Assembly: GCA_963841715.1 (NCBI GenBank)
Contig: CAWJDP010000004.1
Location: forward strand, 248,001 to 312,000
From: DASPWW01 sp963841715
GTDB taxonomy: Bacteria > Actinomycetota > Thermoleophilia > Solirubrobacterales > 70-9
Length of the DNA: 64,000 bases
Reading direction: 5' to 3'
Part shown: piece after piece, positions 34,035 to 41,694 of the stretch
Layout of the letters: each line of letters starts with the position of its first letter
Numbering within the stretch: the first letter of the stretch is position 1
The notes under the pieces: generated by a model
Database searches by the model: none
The model's input: only the letters and a program-made list of their open reading frames with translations
What the model was told of the DNA's origin: nothing
Position numbers and translations under genes: made by a program

Positions 34035-34040
34035 AATACT
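34035..34040 (+). promoter_or_regulatory. -10 box of the first intact SnoaL-like gene
   Basis: AATACT lies 9 bases before ATG 34050. The surrounding block (GCGCAATACTGAGCGGGCG) is nearly repeated in front of the two other SnoaL-like genes. Confidence 0.5.
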
Positions 34041-34049
34041 GAGCGGGCG

Positions 34050-34448
34050 ATGGCGGAGGAGAACGTCGAAATCGTGAAGCGTGCGATCGAACTCTGGAAC
34101 CAGGGCGGCCCGGATGCCGCAAAGGAGCTCTGGGCGAAAGCGATCGAGTGGCACGATCCTCCGAACCTCCCGGACCCGCGGGTAGTGCGGGGGCGGGATG
34201 CGGTCGCGGCTTACCTGACGGAACAGGTCAACGCCGTCGGCGACCTGGACATGACTGTCGTCGATGCGAGAACGCGAGGAGACACGGTGGTGCTGCGCGT
34301 GGAGGTAACCATCCATGGAGCCGAAAGCGGGGTTGACGCTCCCGGCCAGATGGCACAGGTGGTCGAAGTCACCGATGGCAGGCTCCAGCGAGCGCGACTC
34401 TTCGGGACATGGGAGGAGGCTCTCGAAGCCGCCGGGCCCAGCGAGTAG
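34050..34448 (+). CDS. SnoaL/NTF2-like protein, paralogue 1
   Basis: This 132-residue protein has a predicted NTF2 cone fold. It opens M-A-E-E-N-V-E-I-V-K-R-A-I-E-L-W-N, continues with the strand region K-A-I-E-W-H-D-P-P and the family element V-V-R-G-R-D-A-V, and ends E-E-A-L-E-A-A-G. SnoaL-like proteins are polyketide cyclases, isomerases or ligand-binding proteins; no catalytic set can be assigned here. Its GC content and third-position GC are visibly lower than in neighbouring genes, suggesting transfer or relaxed selection. Two paralogues are at 34993 and 57108. Confidence 0.8.
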   Translation: MAEENVEIVKRAIELWNQGGPDAAKELWAKAIEWHDPPNLPDPRVVRGRDAVAAYLTEQVNAVGDLDMTVVDARTRGDTVVLRVEVTIHGAESGVDAPGQMAQVVEVTDGRLQRARLFGTWEEALEAAGPSE

Positions 34449-34705
34449 GCGGACTGCCGGTACGCGCGAAGAACGGCGCCGCGCCGACGGCCGGGGTGCG
34501 AATCACCTCTGGACACGCAGAGGAAGATCAGCGAGGTGCGCGCTTTCACCTCCCGGGAGAGGGCTTCGAAGAGCTTCGGTAGCGCGCCTCGGCCGCGTCC
34601 ATCCCAGTCGCCGTCGCGAGGGTTGCGCCTCCCATGCGAAGCAGTGGCCGATCGGCTCCGCGGAGCCGCTCCCGCCAAGCGCGAGGAGCGGGTGCAACCC
34701 GGGGT

Positions 34706-34801
34706 CTAAGACGTCTCTTCCAGCGGCAGCCCGAGACGGCGGCATGCCTCACGCGGCGTGATCGCCTCGGGCTCAAGACCAGCGTGGTCGGCGGCACTCA
34801 T
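34706..34801 (-). CDS. Possible 31-residue peptide with an HTH-like segment
   Basis: The frame from ATG 34801 reads M-S-A-A-D-H-A-G-L-E-P-E-A, then ITPREACRRLGLPLEETS and a stop. The second half looks like a helix-turn-helix or excisionase-type segment. It may be a remnant of a larger DNA-binding protein rather than a gene. No Shine-Dalgarno is obvious. Confidence 0.22.
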   Translation of the reverse strand: MSAADHAGLEPEAITPREACRRLGLPLEETS

Positions 34802-34822
34802 GCACTAGCTCGGACTCAGCGG

Positions 34823-34846
34823 GCGGGCGCCGTAAGAGGCGCCCGC
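34823..34846. terminator. Strong hairpin within the SnoaL island
   Basis: GCGGGCGCC and GGCGCCCGC pair perfectly (9 bp) around the loop GTAAGA. It lies 375 bases after paralogue 1 and just upstream of the small minus-strand frame. It could terminate read-through on the plus strand. Confidence 0.55.
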
Positions 34847-34977
34847 TCTCCCTCCAGAGCGGCAGTGGCGCGGCTATCGCACCTTCGCAAGAACTGCCGG
34901 TCGCACGCGAAAGGGGGAAGCAAAGGGACGCACGTCCCAGCCGCCCACCGTGAGTCGCTGGGCGAAAAGCCAAGCGC

Positions 34978-34983
34978 GATACT
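34978..34983 (+). promoter_or_regulatory. -10 box of the second SnoaL-like gene
   Basis: GATACT lies 9 bases before ATG 34993, within a block (GCGATACTGCGCGGGCG) nearly identical to that of paralogue 1. Confidence 0.5.
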
Positions 34984-34992
34984 GCGCGGGCG

Positions 34993-35388
34993 ATGTCGAA
35001 GGAGAACGTGGAGGTTGTGCGCCGTGGCTTCGAAGCCTTCCAGCGGGGCGGACCCGAGGCGATGCTGGAGCTGTTCAGCGACAACGTCATCACCTACCGC
35101 CCCGAGCCGGACGGAGCGACCCTCCACGGCAAGGCGGGATTCCGCGACGCTGTCGCCGACTGGACGGAGGATTTCACCGAGTGGCAGGTGCTTCCCCAGG
35201 AGTTCACCGATCTGGGCGAGCGGGTCCTGGTTCGGGTCCTCCAGATAGCGCAAGGGAGAAGCAGCGGCGTCCGTGTGGAGGAGGACTGGTGGTTCCTCTT
35301 CGAGCTGACCACCGGTAGCCAAGTGTCGAAGCTCAGCTTCTATTCCAACCCCGCCGAGGCCCTCGAAGCCGCCCGGCTGCGGGAGTAG
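34993..35388 (+). CDS. SnoaL/NTF2-like protein, paralogue 2
   Basis: This 131-residue protein begins M-S-K-E-N-V-E-V-V-R-R-G-F-E-A-F-Q and continues with L-F-S-D-N-V-I-T-Y-R and L-H-G-K-A-G-F-R. It ends A-E-A-L-E-A-A-R-L-R-E, the characteristic C-terminus of this actinobacterial SnoaL-like group. The NTF2 fold has a buried pocket but no defined catalytic residues here. It shares its upstream element and N-terminus with paralogues 1 and 3, so the three derive from gene duplication including the promoter. Confidence 0.85.
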   Translation: MSKENVEVVRRGFEAFQRGGPEAMLELFSDNVITYRPEPDGATLHGKAGFRDAVADWTEDFTEWQVLPQEFTDLGERVLVRVLQIAQGRSSGVRVEEDWWFLFELTTGSQVSKLSFYSNPAEALEAARLRE

Positions 35389-35473
35389 CGCAGGATCAGT
35401 TTCGCCTCGCCCGAGAAGCAGCACCGTCTTGTTCGCACGTGCTCATTCGGCTACTCGATGGCCTCTGCCTCGA

Positions 35474-35499
35474 TCGAGAGCGCGTACCCGGGCTGAGCG
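35474..35499 (+). repeat. Right copy of the 26-base direct repeat
   Basis: This matches 33730-33755 with two mismatches. It ends one base before the stop codon of the minus-strand exporter gene. A 12-codon frame from ATG 35458 (M-A-S-A-S-I-E-S-A-Y-P-G) runs into it and resembles the end of the TadE-like protein. Confidence 0.6.
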
Positions 35500-37038
35500 C
35501 TACGCCGGCACGGCCTCCGGCTCGCCCTCCGACTCGGCCTCCGGCGCCTGCCCGGGCACCGTGAGGTCGCGCTGCCGCACGAGCACGAAGCCGAGCAGCG
35601 CGCCCACGAGCGCGAGCAGCCCGGCGATCAGCAGGAGGTCGTTGAGCGCGCTCGTGAACGCGAGCGTCGACGCCTTCGCGACCTGCGCCTGCGCGTGCGG
35701 CGGCACCGCCTTGACGGCGGCGCGGGTCCCGCCCGATGCGACCAGCTCGGAGAACCCGGGCCTTGCGTGCGGCAGGAGCTCGCCGAGCTTGGAAGAGATC
35801 CGAGATTGGAAGATCGCCCCGAGCCCCGCGACGCCGGTCGTGATCCCGACCTGGCGGAACGTGTTGTTGATCCCGGCGCCCATGCCCGCGCGCGCGGCGG
35901 GAACGACGCCGATCGCCGCCGTCGCGATCCCGGGATTCGTGATCCCGATCCCGATCCCGGCGACGATGAACCCGGCGAGCAGCGCCGTCCAGGTCGAATC
36001 GAGGCCGACGCCGCGCATCAGCAGCAGCCCGACGCCGGTCGTTCCGAGCCCGACCCCGAGCAGCACCCGCACCGGCACGCGCGCTGAGAGCCTTCCGGCA
36101 ATCGGCGCGACGAAGAACGAGGTCAGCGTCAGCGGCAGGAACCGCAGCCCGGCCTCGAGCGGCGAGTAGCCGAGCACGCTCTGCACGTAGATCGTTATGT
36201 AGAGGAACATCGCGAACATCCCCGCCGAGAGCGCGAACGCGACCGCCGAGACGCCGTCGAACGCGGGCTTTCGGAACAGCGTCAGGTCGAGCATCGGGAA
36301 GGTGCTGCGGTGCTCGACGGCGACGAACGAGCACAGCAGCACCGCGGCGCCGATCAGCGACGCGAGGATCACCGGGCTCCCCCAGCCGTCGGGGTTGCCG
36401 CGGATGAGGCCGAAGATGAGCAGGAACAGCGCCGAGGAGAACGTGATCAGGCCCGGGATGTCAATCGGCGACGCGTCCTGGGCGGCGACGTTGACGAGCC
36501 GGATCTCGGTGAGGACGATCGCGACGATCCCGATCGGGACGTTGACGAAGAAGATCCATTCCCAGCCGAAATGCTCGGTCAGCAGCCCGCCGACGAGCGG
36601 GCCGACCGCGACCGCCCCGCCTATCGTCGCCCCCCAGACTCCCACCGCGGTCGCTCGGTCGCGACCGTGGAACTCCTGCCCGATCAGCGCCAGCGAGGTC
36701 GCGAACATCGCCGCGCCCCCGACCCCCTGGAGGCCGCGGGCGAGGTTGAGAAGCGTCGGGTTGGGCGAGATCCCGCACAGGAACGAGGCGAGCGTGAAGA
36801 TCCCGAACCCGATCGAGAACACCCTTCGCCGGCCGAGGCGGTCGCCGAGCGATCCCGCCGTCAGCATCACCGATGCGAGCATCAGCGAGTAAGCGTCGAC
36901 GACCCACTGCAGGCTCGACAGGCTGGCGCCAAGCTCGCGCTGGATGTCGGGGAGCGCGACGTTGACGACCGTGATGTCGAGCAGCAACATGAACGTCGCC
37001 ACCGAGATCAGGATCAGCGTCCACCACTTGCGCTCCAT
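35500..37038 (-). CDS. MFS drug exporter, DHA2 family (EmrB/QacA type)
   Basis: This 512-residue exporter has about 14 helices. Helix 1 carries L-L-D-I-T-V-V-N-V-A-L-P-D-I, the DHA2 signature, followed by Q-W-V-V-D-A-Y-S-L and the motif A loop G-S-L-G-D-R-L-G-R-R-R. It should use the proton gradient to export cationic or amphipathic drugs. ATG 37038 is preferred to GTG 37044 because AAGGGCGG lies at a better distance. No regulator gene adjoins it. The stop is one base from the right direct repeat, so the island ends exactly at this gene. Confidence 0.92.
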   Translation of the reverse strand: MERKWWTLILISVATFMLLLDITVVNVALPDIQRELGASLSSLQWVVDAYSLMLASVMLTAGSLGDRLGRRRVFSIGFGIFTLASFLCGISPNPTLLNLARGLQGVGGAAMFATSLALIGQEFHGRDRATAVGVWGATIGGAVAVGPLVGGLLTEHFGWEWIFFVNVPIGIVAIVLTEIRLVNVAAQDASPIDIPGLITFSSALFLLIFGLIRGNPDGWGSPVILASLIGAAVLLCSFVAVEHRSTFPMLDLTLFRKPAFDGVSAVAFALSAGMFAMFLYITIYVQSVLGYSPLEAGLRFLPLTLTSFFVAPIAGRLSARVPVRVLLGVGLGTTGVGLLLMRGVGLDSTWTALLAGFIVAGIGIGITNPGIATAAIGVVPAARAGMGAGINNTFRQVGITTGVAGLGAIFQSRISSKLGELLPHARPGFSELVASGGTRAAVKAVPPHAQAQVAKASTLAFTSALNDLLLIAGLLALVGALLGFVLVRQRDLTVPGQAPEAESEGEPEAVPA

Positions 37039-37116
37039 TGCCACCGCCCTTCGGTTCTAGGTCAGCTCGCCCACAGGTGTCTCGGCCCACTGACTGAGGT
37101 TAGCCACGAGGCGGCC

Positions 37117-37980
37117 TCACCAAACGGCGTCGTGGTGCTCCATGACGCCGAGCCCGTGCTCGAGCTCGATCCCGCCCGGGAGCATCCCGGTGAAGCGCCC
37201 GAAGGGTTGCCGGTACGAGTAGCGGACGAGGAGCAGGTTCTCCTTGCGGTCGCGCTCGCCCTCGGCGACGAACGAGAGCCGCGAGCCGTCCTCAAACGAG
37301 ATCCCCTCGAGCCCCTCGAAGCGGACCGGGCCGGGCTCGCCCGGCTCGCCGTCGATCCAGATCGCGCGCTCGCTGCGCTCCGGAGGGTCGTTGATCCCGC
37401 TGACCAGGTTCCAGCCGACCGAGCGTCCATCGCTGGTCCGGCCGACGCCCGAGGACCAGCTCCACACCGTGTGCCGCGGGTGGTAGCCGGCGGACTCGTC
37501 CTCGATCCCGCGCCCCTCGATGCGCCACCGCTTTCCGCCGGGCAGGCGCACGTCGCAGCCGACCGGGATGTCGGCGCGCTTGCGCGTCCACACGTATTCG
37601 CCGTCGGACGGGCAGATCGACTCGACCCAGGTCCCCTCGCCCGGGCGGAGGTCGGCGCGAACGTCGCCGCGCAGCAGCCGCACCACCCCGTCCTCGGTCC
37701 AGACCTCGCCGCGGGCGCCCGGAGGGCGCAGGCGCGTGCGCTCGTGGAGCTCGCCCGCCTCGCGGTCGACGATCGCCCAGAACGTCTGCCCGACGATGCC
37801 GACCTGGACGCGCGCGCAGCAGAGCAGGAACTCGTCGCAGAACGCGCCGAGGTAGCGCCAGCGCTTCAGGTTGCGACCCCCGCGCCGCAGCGGCATCCGC
37901 TCAGGAGGCAGCGGCAGCTCGGGACGGTCCGGCCCCGGTCCGCGCCATGGCAGGCTAGCGGTGGCGGGCGGATCGCTCAC
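37117..37980 (-). CDS. DUF2804 family protein
   Basis: This 287-residue protein matches DUF2804 by its run of motifs: RRGGRNLKRWRYLGAFCDEF near the N-terminus, then W-S-W-S-S-G-V-G, G-W-N-L-V-S-G-I-N-D-P-P and S-E-R-A-I-W-I-D-G. The fold is thought to be a lipocalin-like/AttH barrel that may bind a lipid. The function is unknown. GTG 37980 overlaps the stop of the acyl-CoA carboxylase gene (GTGA), so the two are co-translated, which hints at a role near lipid metabolism. Confidence 0.78.
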   Translation of the reverse strand: MSDPPATASLPWRGPGPDRPELPLPPERMPLRRGGRNLKRWRYLGAFCDEFLLCCARVQVGIVGQTFWAIVDREAGELHERTRLRPPGARGEVWTEDGVVRLLRGDVRADLRPGEGTWVESICPSDGEYVWTRKRADIPVGCDVRLPGGKRWRIEGRGIEDESAGYHPRHTVWSWSSGVGRTSDGRSVGWNLVSGINDPPERSERAIWIDGEPGEPGPVRFEGLEGISFEDGSRLSFVAEGERDRKENLLLVRYSYRQPFGRFTGMLPGGIELEHGLGVMEHHDAVW

Positions 37981-39743
37981 TCGATCACTGCGATCACGTC
38001 GCCCGTGGTCACGGATCCGCCCTCCTCGACGTTCAGCGACGTGAGCTTGCCGGAGCGGTGGGCGGTGATCTCGTTCTCCATCTTCATCGCCTCGATGACG
38101 CAGATCAGATCGCCCTCGTCGACCTCGGCGCCCGCCTTGGCTGCGACCTTGAGCACCGTGCCCTGGATCGGCGAGGCCAGCTGCTCGCTTGAGCCCCCGC
38201 CTCCGCCCGCGCGCTCGCGCCTCGCCGGACGGCGCATCGCCCCGCCGCCGGCCGCGGGGGCCGCCGCCGCGGCGCCGATCACCTTGACGCCGTACAGGCG
38301 CCCGTCGACCTCGACCTGGTAGGCGCGCTCGGCCTTGCCGTCCGCCGAGGCGTCCTCGGAGTCGCCCGGCTCGGGGGGCGTCTCGGGCTTCAGCGACTTC
38401 AGCCACCTGCGATCGGAGATCAGGTCGCGCCCGGTCTCCGCGTTTACCCACTGCTCGGTCACGAGCATCGCCCTGTGGAACGGGATCAGGGTCTCGATCC
38501 CGCCGATCTCGTACTCGTCGAGCGCGCGCAGCATCCGCGCGGTGGCGCGTTCGCGATCCGTGTCCCAAACGATCAGCTTCGCGATCATCGGGTCGTACAT
38601 CGGCGTGACCTCGGATCCCGGCTCGACTCCGGAGTCGACGCGGACGCCCGGGCCCGCGGGCTCGCGGTACTCGGTGATCGCCCCCGGCGCCGGGGCGAAG
38701 TTCTTGTGCGCGGCCTCGGCGTTGATCCGGCACTCGATCGCGTGGCCGCGGAGCTCGACCTCGTCCTGCTTAGCGCCGAGCTCCTCGCCGGCCGCGATCC
38801 GCACCTGCTCGCGGACAATGTCGATCCCGGTCGCCATCTCGGTCACGCAGTGCTCAACCTGGACGCGGGTGTTCATCTCGAGGAAGAAGTAGTCCTCCCC
38901 GGATTGGAGGCCCTCGACGGTGCCGGCGGAGCGGTAGTCGACCGCGGCCGCGGCGTCGGTGGCGATCTTGCCGATCCGCTCGCGCATCTCGGCGTCGACG
39001 AGCGGCGCCGGAGCCTCCTCGATCAGCTTCTGGTGGCGGCGCTGTACCGAGCAGTCGCGCTCGCCGAGGTGGATCACGTTGCCGTGCGAGTCGGCGAGCA
39101 CCTGAACCTCTACGTGGCGCGGATCCTCGAGGTAGCGCTCGAGGTACACGGTGGGATCGGAGAAGAACTTCTCCCCCTCGCGCGACGCGCCCTCGAACGC
39201 GTCCTCGAGCTCGTCCGCGGACATCGCAACCCGAAAGCCCTTGCCCCCGCCGCCCCCGGCCGCCTTGCACGCGACCGGGTAGCCGATCTCCTTCGCCTGC
39301 CTCTTCGCCTCGCTCACCGAATCGGCCGGCGAGGTCGTCCCGGGCACGATTGGGACCCCGGCGTCGGACATCAGCTCGCGGGCGCGCGTCTTCGATCCCA
39401 TCGCCTCGATCGCGCTCGCCGGCGGGCCGATGAAGACGACGCCCGCGTTTTCGCACGCGGCGGCGAACTCGGCGTTCTCGGCCAGGAAGCCGTACCCGGG
39501 ATGGACCGCCTCGGCTCCGGACCTATCCGCCGCGTCGAGGATCCTCTCGACCGCGAGATAGCTCTCCCCGGGGGCCGCGGGGCCGAGCAGGTACGCCTCG
39601 TCGGCCTCGCGCACATGCGGGGCCTCGCGGTCGATCTCGGAGTACACGGCGACCGAGACGATCCCCATCTCGCGCAGGGTTCGCGCGACGCGGATCGCGA
39701 TCTCGCCGCGGTTCGCTATCAGGACCTTGTCGAAGACCGACAT
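37977..39743 (-). CDS. accA: Acyl-CoA carboxylase alpha subunit (biotin carboxylase + biotin carrier)
   Basis: This 588-residue protein has an N-terminal biotin carboxylase (about 1-450) with the ATP loop ACKAAGGGGGKGFR and metal/ATP residues in FFLEMNTRVQVEH. A Pro/Ala linker follows, then a C-terminal biotin carrier with the carboxylation Lys in EAMKMEN. It makes carboxybiotin for acetyl-CoA or propionyl-CoA carboxylase. No carboxyltransferase beta subunit is in the window. Actinobacteria often share one alpha subunit among several beta subunits encoded elsewhere. ATG 39743 has GGTATC 9 bases upstream as a possible -10. Confidence 0.94.
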   Translation of the reverse strand: MSVFDKVLIANRGEIAIRVARTLREMGIVSVAVYSEIDREAPHVREADEAYLLGPAAPGESYLAVERILDAADRSGAEAVHPGYGFLAENAEFAAACENAGVVFIGPPASAIEAMGSKTRARELMSDAGVPIVPGTTSPADSVSEAKRQAKEIGYPVACKAAGGGGGKGFRVAMSADELEDAFEGASREGEKFFSDPTVYLERYLEDPRHVEVQVLADSHGNVIHLGERDCSVQRRHQKLIEEAPAPLVDAEMRERIGKIATDAAAAVDYRSAGTVEGLQSGEDYFFLEMNTRVQVEHCVTEMATGIDIVREQVRIAAGEELGAKQDEVELRGHAIECRINAEAAHKNFAPAPGAITEYREPAGPGVRVDSGVEPGSEVTPMYDPMIAKLIVWDTDRERATARMLRALDEYEIGGIETLIPFHRAMLVTEQWVNAETGRDLISDRRWLKSLKPETPPEPGDSEDASADGKAERAYQVEVDGRLYGVKVIGAAAAAPAAGGGAMRRPARRERAGGGGGSSEQLASPIQGTVLKVAAKAGAEVDEGDLICVIEAMKMENEITAHRSGKLTSLNVEEGGSVTTGDVIAVIE

Positions 39744-39827
39744 GGGCGGCCACGATACCCGCAGCGCGCCGCCGAGTCGCGTCAGCCCGGTGCCCTAGTT
39801 TTTCGGACCCAACGAGGTCCACGATTG

Positions 39828-40292
39828 ATGGTGATCCGCAACACGAGCGCGTATCCGACCCGCGAGGTCTCCGAGCTCGTCGAGCTCGCGGTCGACGGGG
39901 TCGACATGGAGCGCGTCTGCGTCAACGTCAAGGGCTGCCGCGCTGGCTATGGCGGCAACGCCTACCTGGGCGTGCCCGAGATCTCGAACGCGCCGGCGAG
40001 CGCGGAGTACCTGGTGACGCTGCGAATCGCCCCCGGGCGCCGGCTCGGGCTGCCGATCGGGCCGCTGAACTACAACCTCAAGCGCCCCGACCAGGTCGGG
40101 CCGCGGAACAGGTTCCCGTTCTTCGTCCTCGACTCGTGGCAGGAGGTGCTCGTCAAGCTGGCGGCCCACGAGGCGCGGCACATCCACCAGTACAGGCACG
40201 ACCTCCAGCGCTCGGAGGTCGACTGCGAATACTTCGCGCTCGAGGCGCTCTCGCGCTACCGCGGCGAGCTGCCACTGGCCGCGACGGGCTAG
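39828..40292 (+). CDS. HEARH-motif protein, possible metallohydrolase
   Basis: This 154-residue protein has a beta-rich N-terminal half (M-V-I-R-N-T-S-A-Y-P-T-R-E-V, then V-C-V-N-V-K-G-C-R-A-G-Y-G-G). The C-terminal half has KLAAHEARHIHQYRHD followed by S-E-V-D-C-E-Y-F-A-L-E-A-L. HExxH plus a downstream Glu is the metal-site layout of gluzincin-like enzymes. The family is not recognised and there is no signal peptide. It diverges from the carboxylase gene across 84 bases and ends 7 bases before the convergent purA stop. Confidence 0.65.
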   Translation: MVIRNTSAYPTREVSELVELAVDGVDMERVCVNVKGCRAGYGGNAYLGVPEISNAPASAEYLVTLRIAPGRRLGLPIGPLNYNLKRPDQVGPRNRFPFFVLDSWQEVLVKLAAHEARHIHQYRHDLQRSEVDCEYFALEALSRYRGELPLAATG

Positions 40293-40299
40293 CGGACCG

Positions 40300-41607
40300 C
40301 TACGCGGCGCGAAGCCGCGGCCCGGCCTGCTCGCCGGTCCACACGACCTGGTCGCGGCCGGGGCCGACGCCGACGAGCCGCACCGGAACCCCGGCGAACT
40401 CGCTCACGAACGCGAGGTAGTCGCGCGCCTCGCGCGGCAGGTCCTGCTCGCGGCGCGCCTCGCCGATCTCGCCCTCGAAGCCGGGCAGCTCCTCGTACTC
40501 GGCCTTCGCCGTGTGCAGGATCGACTGGTGGTATGGGAACTCGTCGAAGACCGCGCCCTCGGGATGGCGATAGCGGACCGCGACGCACAGCGGGTCGATC
40601 CCCGAGAGCACGTCGAGCTTCGTGATCGTCAGCGCGGTCATGCGATTCAGCCGCACGGCGTAGCGCAGCGCGACGAGGTCGAGCCATCCGGTTCGGCGCT
40701 CGCGGCCGGTCGTCGTCCCGTACTCGTGCCCGCGCTCGAGCATCGTGCGCCCGATCTCGTCGTCGAGCTCGGACGGGAACGGGCCCGCGCCGACCCGGGT
40801 CGCGTACGCCTTGGCGACCCCCCAGACCTCGTCGATGTCCGCGGGGCCGACGCCCGCGCCGACGCACGCCGCGCCGGCAATCGGGTTCGACGAGGTTACG
40901 AACGGGTAGGTCCCGTGGTCGAGGTCGAGCAGCGTCCCCTGGGCGCCCTCGAACAGCACGCTCCTGCCGCTGTCGAGCGCGGACCAGCACAGCCGCGCCG
41001 TGTCGGCGATGTGGGGCTCGAGCCTGTGGCCGTAGCTCATGTACTCCTCGGTCATCGTGTGCAGGTCGAGCGCCGGGTCCTTCGCGAACGGGCGCAGCGT
41101 CTGGCTCTTCGGCTCGAGCGCGGCCATGATCTTCTTGCGGAGGATCTTCTCGTCGAGCATGTCCTGGACGCGGATCCCGAGCCGGGACGCCTTGTCCGCG
41201 TAGCAGGGGCCGATGCCGCGACGCGTGGTTCCGATCGACAGGCTCCCCAGCTTCGCCTCACCCGCGGTGTCGAGCATCACGTGGTAGGGCATGATCAGGT
41301 GTGCGCCGGCCGAGATCCGCAGCGCGCCCACCTCGACGCCGCGATTCCGCAGCCCCTCGAGCTCCTCGATCAGGACCTTCGGGTCGATGACGACGCCGTT
41401 GCCGATCGCGCACGTCTTGCCCGCGTAGAGGATCCCCGAGGGGATGAGGTGGAACTTGAACTCCTCGCCGTCGCGGACGATCGTGTGGCCGGCGTTGTTG
41501 CCGCCCTGAAAGCGCACGACCATCTCGGCCTGCTCGGCTAGCAGGTCGGTGACCTTCCCCTTTCCCTCGTCGCCCCACTGGGCGCCGACGATGACCGTTC
41601 CAGGCAT
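40300..41607 (-). CDS. purA: Adenylosuccinate synthetase
   Basis: This 435-residue enzyme performs the GTP-dependent first step from IMP to AMP, joining Asp to IMP. It shows the N-terminal VIVGAQWGDEGKGKVTD loop with catalytic Asp, GGNNAGHT with catalytic His, S-I-G-T-T-R-R-G-I-G-P, F-E-G-A-Q-G-T-L-L-D and T-T-G-R-E-R-R-T-G-W near the GTP/Asp site. The length is normal. ATG 41607 lies 9 bases after CATAAT, consistent with a leaderless mRNA. Confidence 0.97.
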   Translation of the reverse strand: MPGTVIVGAQWGDEGKGKVTDLLAEQAEMVVRFQGGNNAGHTIVRDGEEFKFHLIPSGILYAGKTCAIGNGVVIDPKVLIEELEGLRNRGVEVGALRISAGAHLIMPYHVMLDTAGEAKLGSLSIGTTRRGIGPCYADKASRLGIRVQDMLDEKILRKKIMAALEPKSQTLRPFAKDPALDLHTMTEEYMSYGHRLEPHIADTARLCWSALDSGRSVLFEGAQGTLLDLDHGTYPFVTSSNPIAGAACVGAGVGPADIDEVWGVAKAYATRVGAGPFPSELDDEIGRTMLERGHEYGTTTGRERRTGWLDLVALRYAVRLNRMTALTITKLDVLSGIDPLCVAVRYRHPEGAVFDEFPYHQSILHTAKAEYEELPGFEGEIGEARREQDLPREARDYLAFVSEFAGVPVRLVGVGPGRDQVVWTGEQAGPRLRAA

Positions 41608-41616
41608 GGCCGGGGC

Positions 41617-41622
41617 ATTATG
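41617..41622 (-). promoter_or_regulatory. -10 box of purA
   Basis: CATAAT on the minus strand lies 9 bases before ATG 41607, and no Shine-Dalgarno lies between them. Confidence 0.5.
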
Positions 41623-41694
41623 AGCGAACCGCACGGGATCGCCGTATCGGAATAGGCTTCCGCCGAGGGCTTTCGAGCAGAGGAGGAGAGCGTC

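Larger units (their letters stand above)
34449..34992. other. Intergenic segment of 544 bases
   Basis: No conserved gene is seen here. It contains a GC palindrome (CGGCTCC-GC-GGAGCCG near 34652), a possible 31-codon minus-strand frame (34706-34801), a strong hairpin (34823-34846) and the promoter of the second SnoaL-like gene. The long frames on either strand lack the codon bias of the genome. Confidence 0.6.

Noticed and set aside
34498..34530. Possible tRNA T-arm (GGTGCGAATCACC)
   Set aside because: The loop lacks the TTC/T-psi-C sequence, and no anticodon or acceptor stem can be drawn around it.
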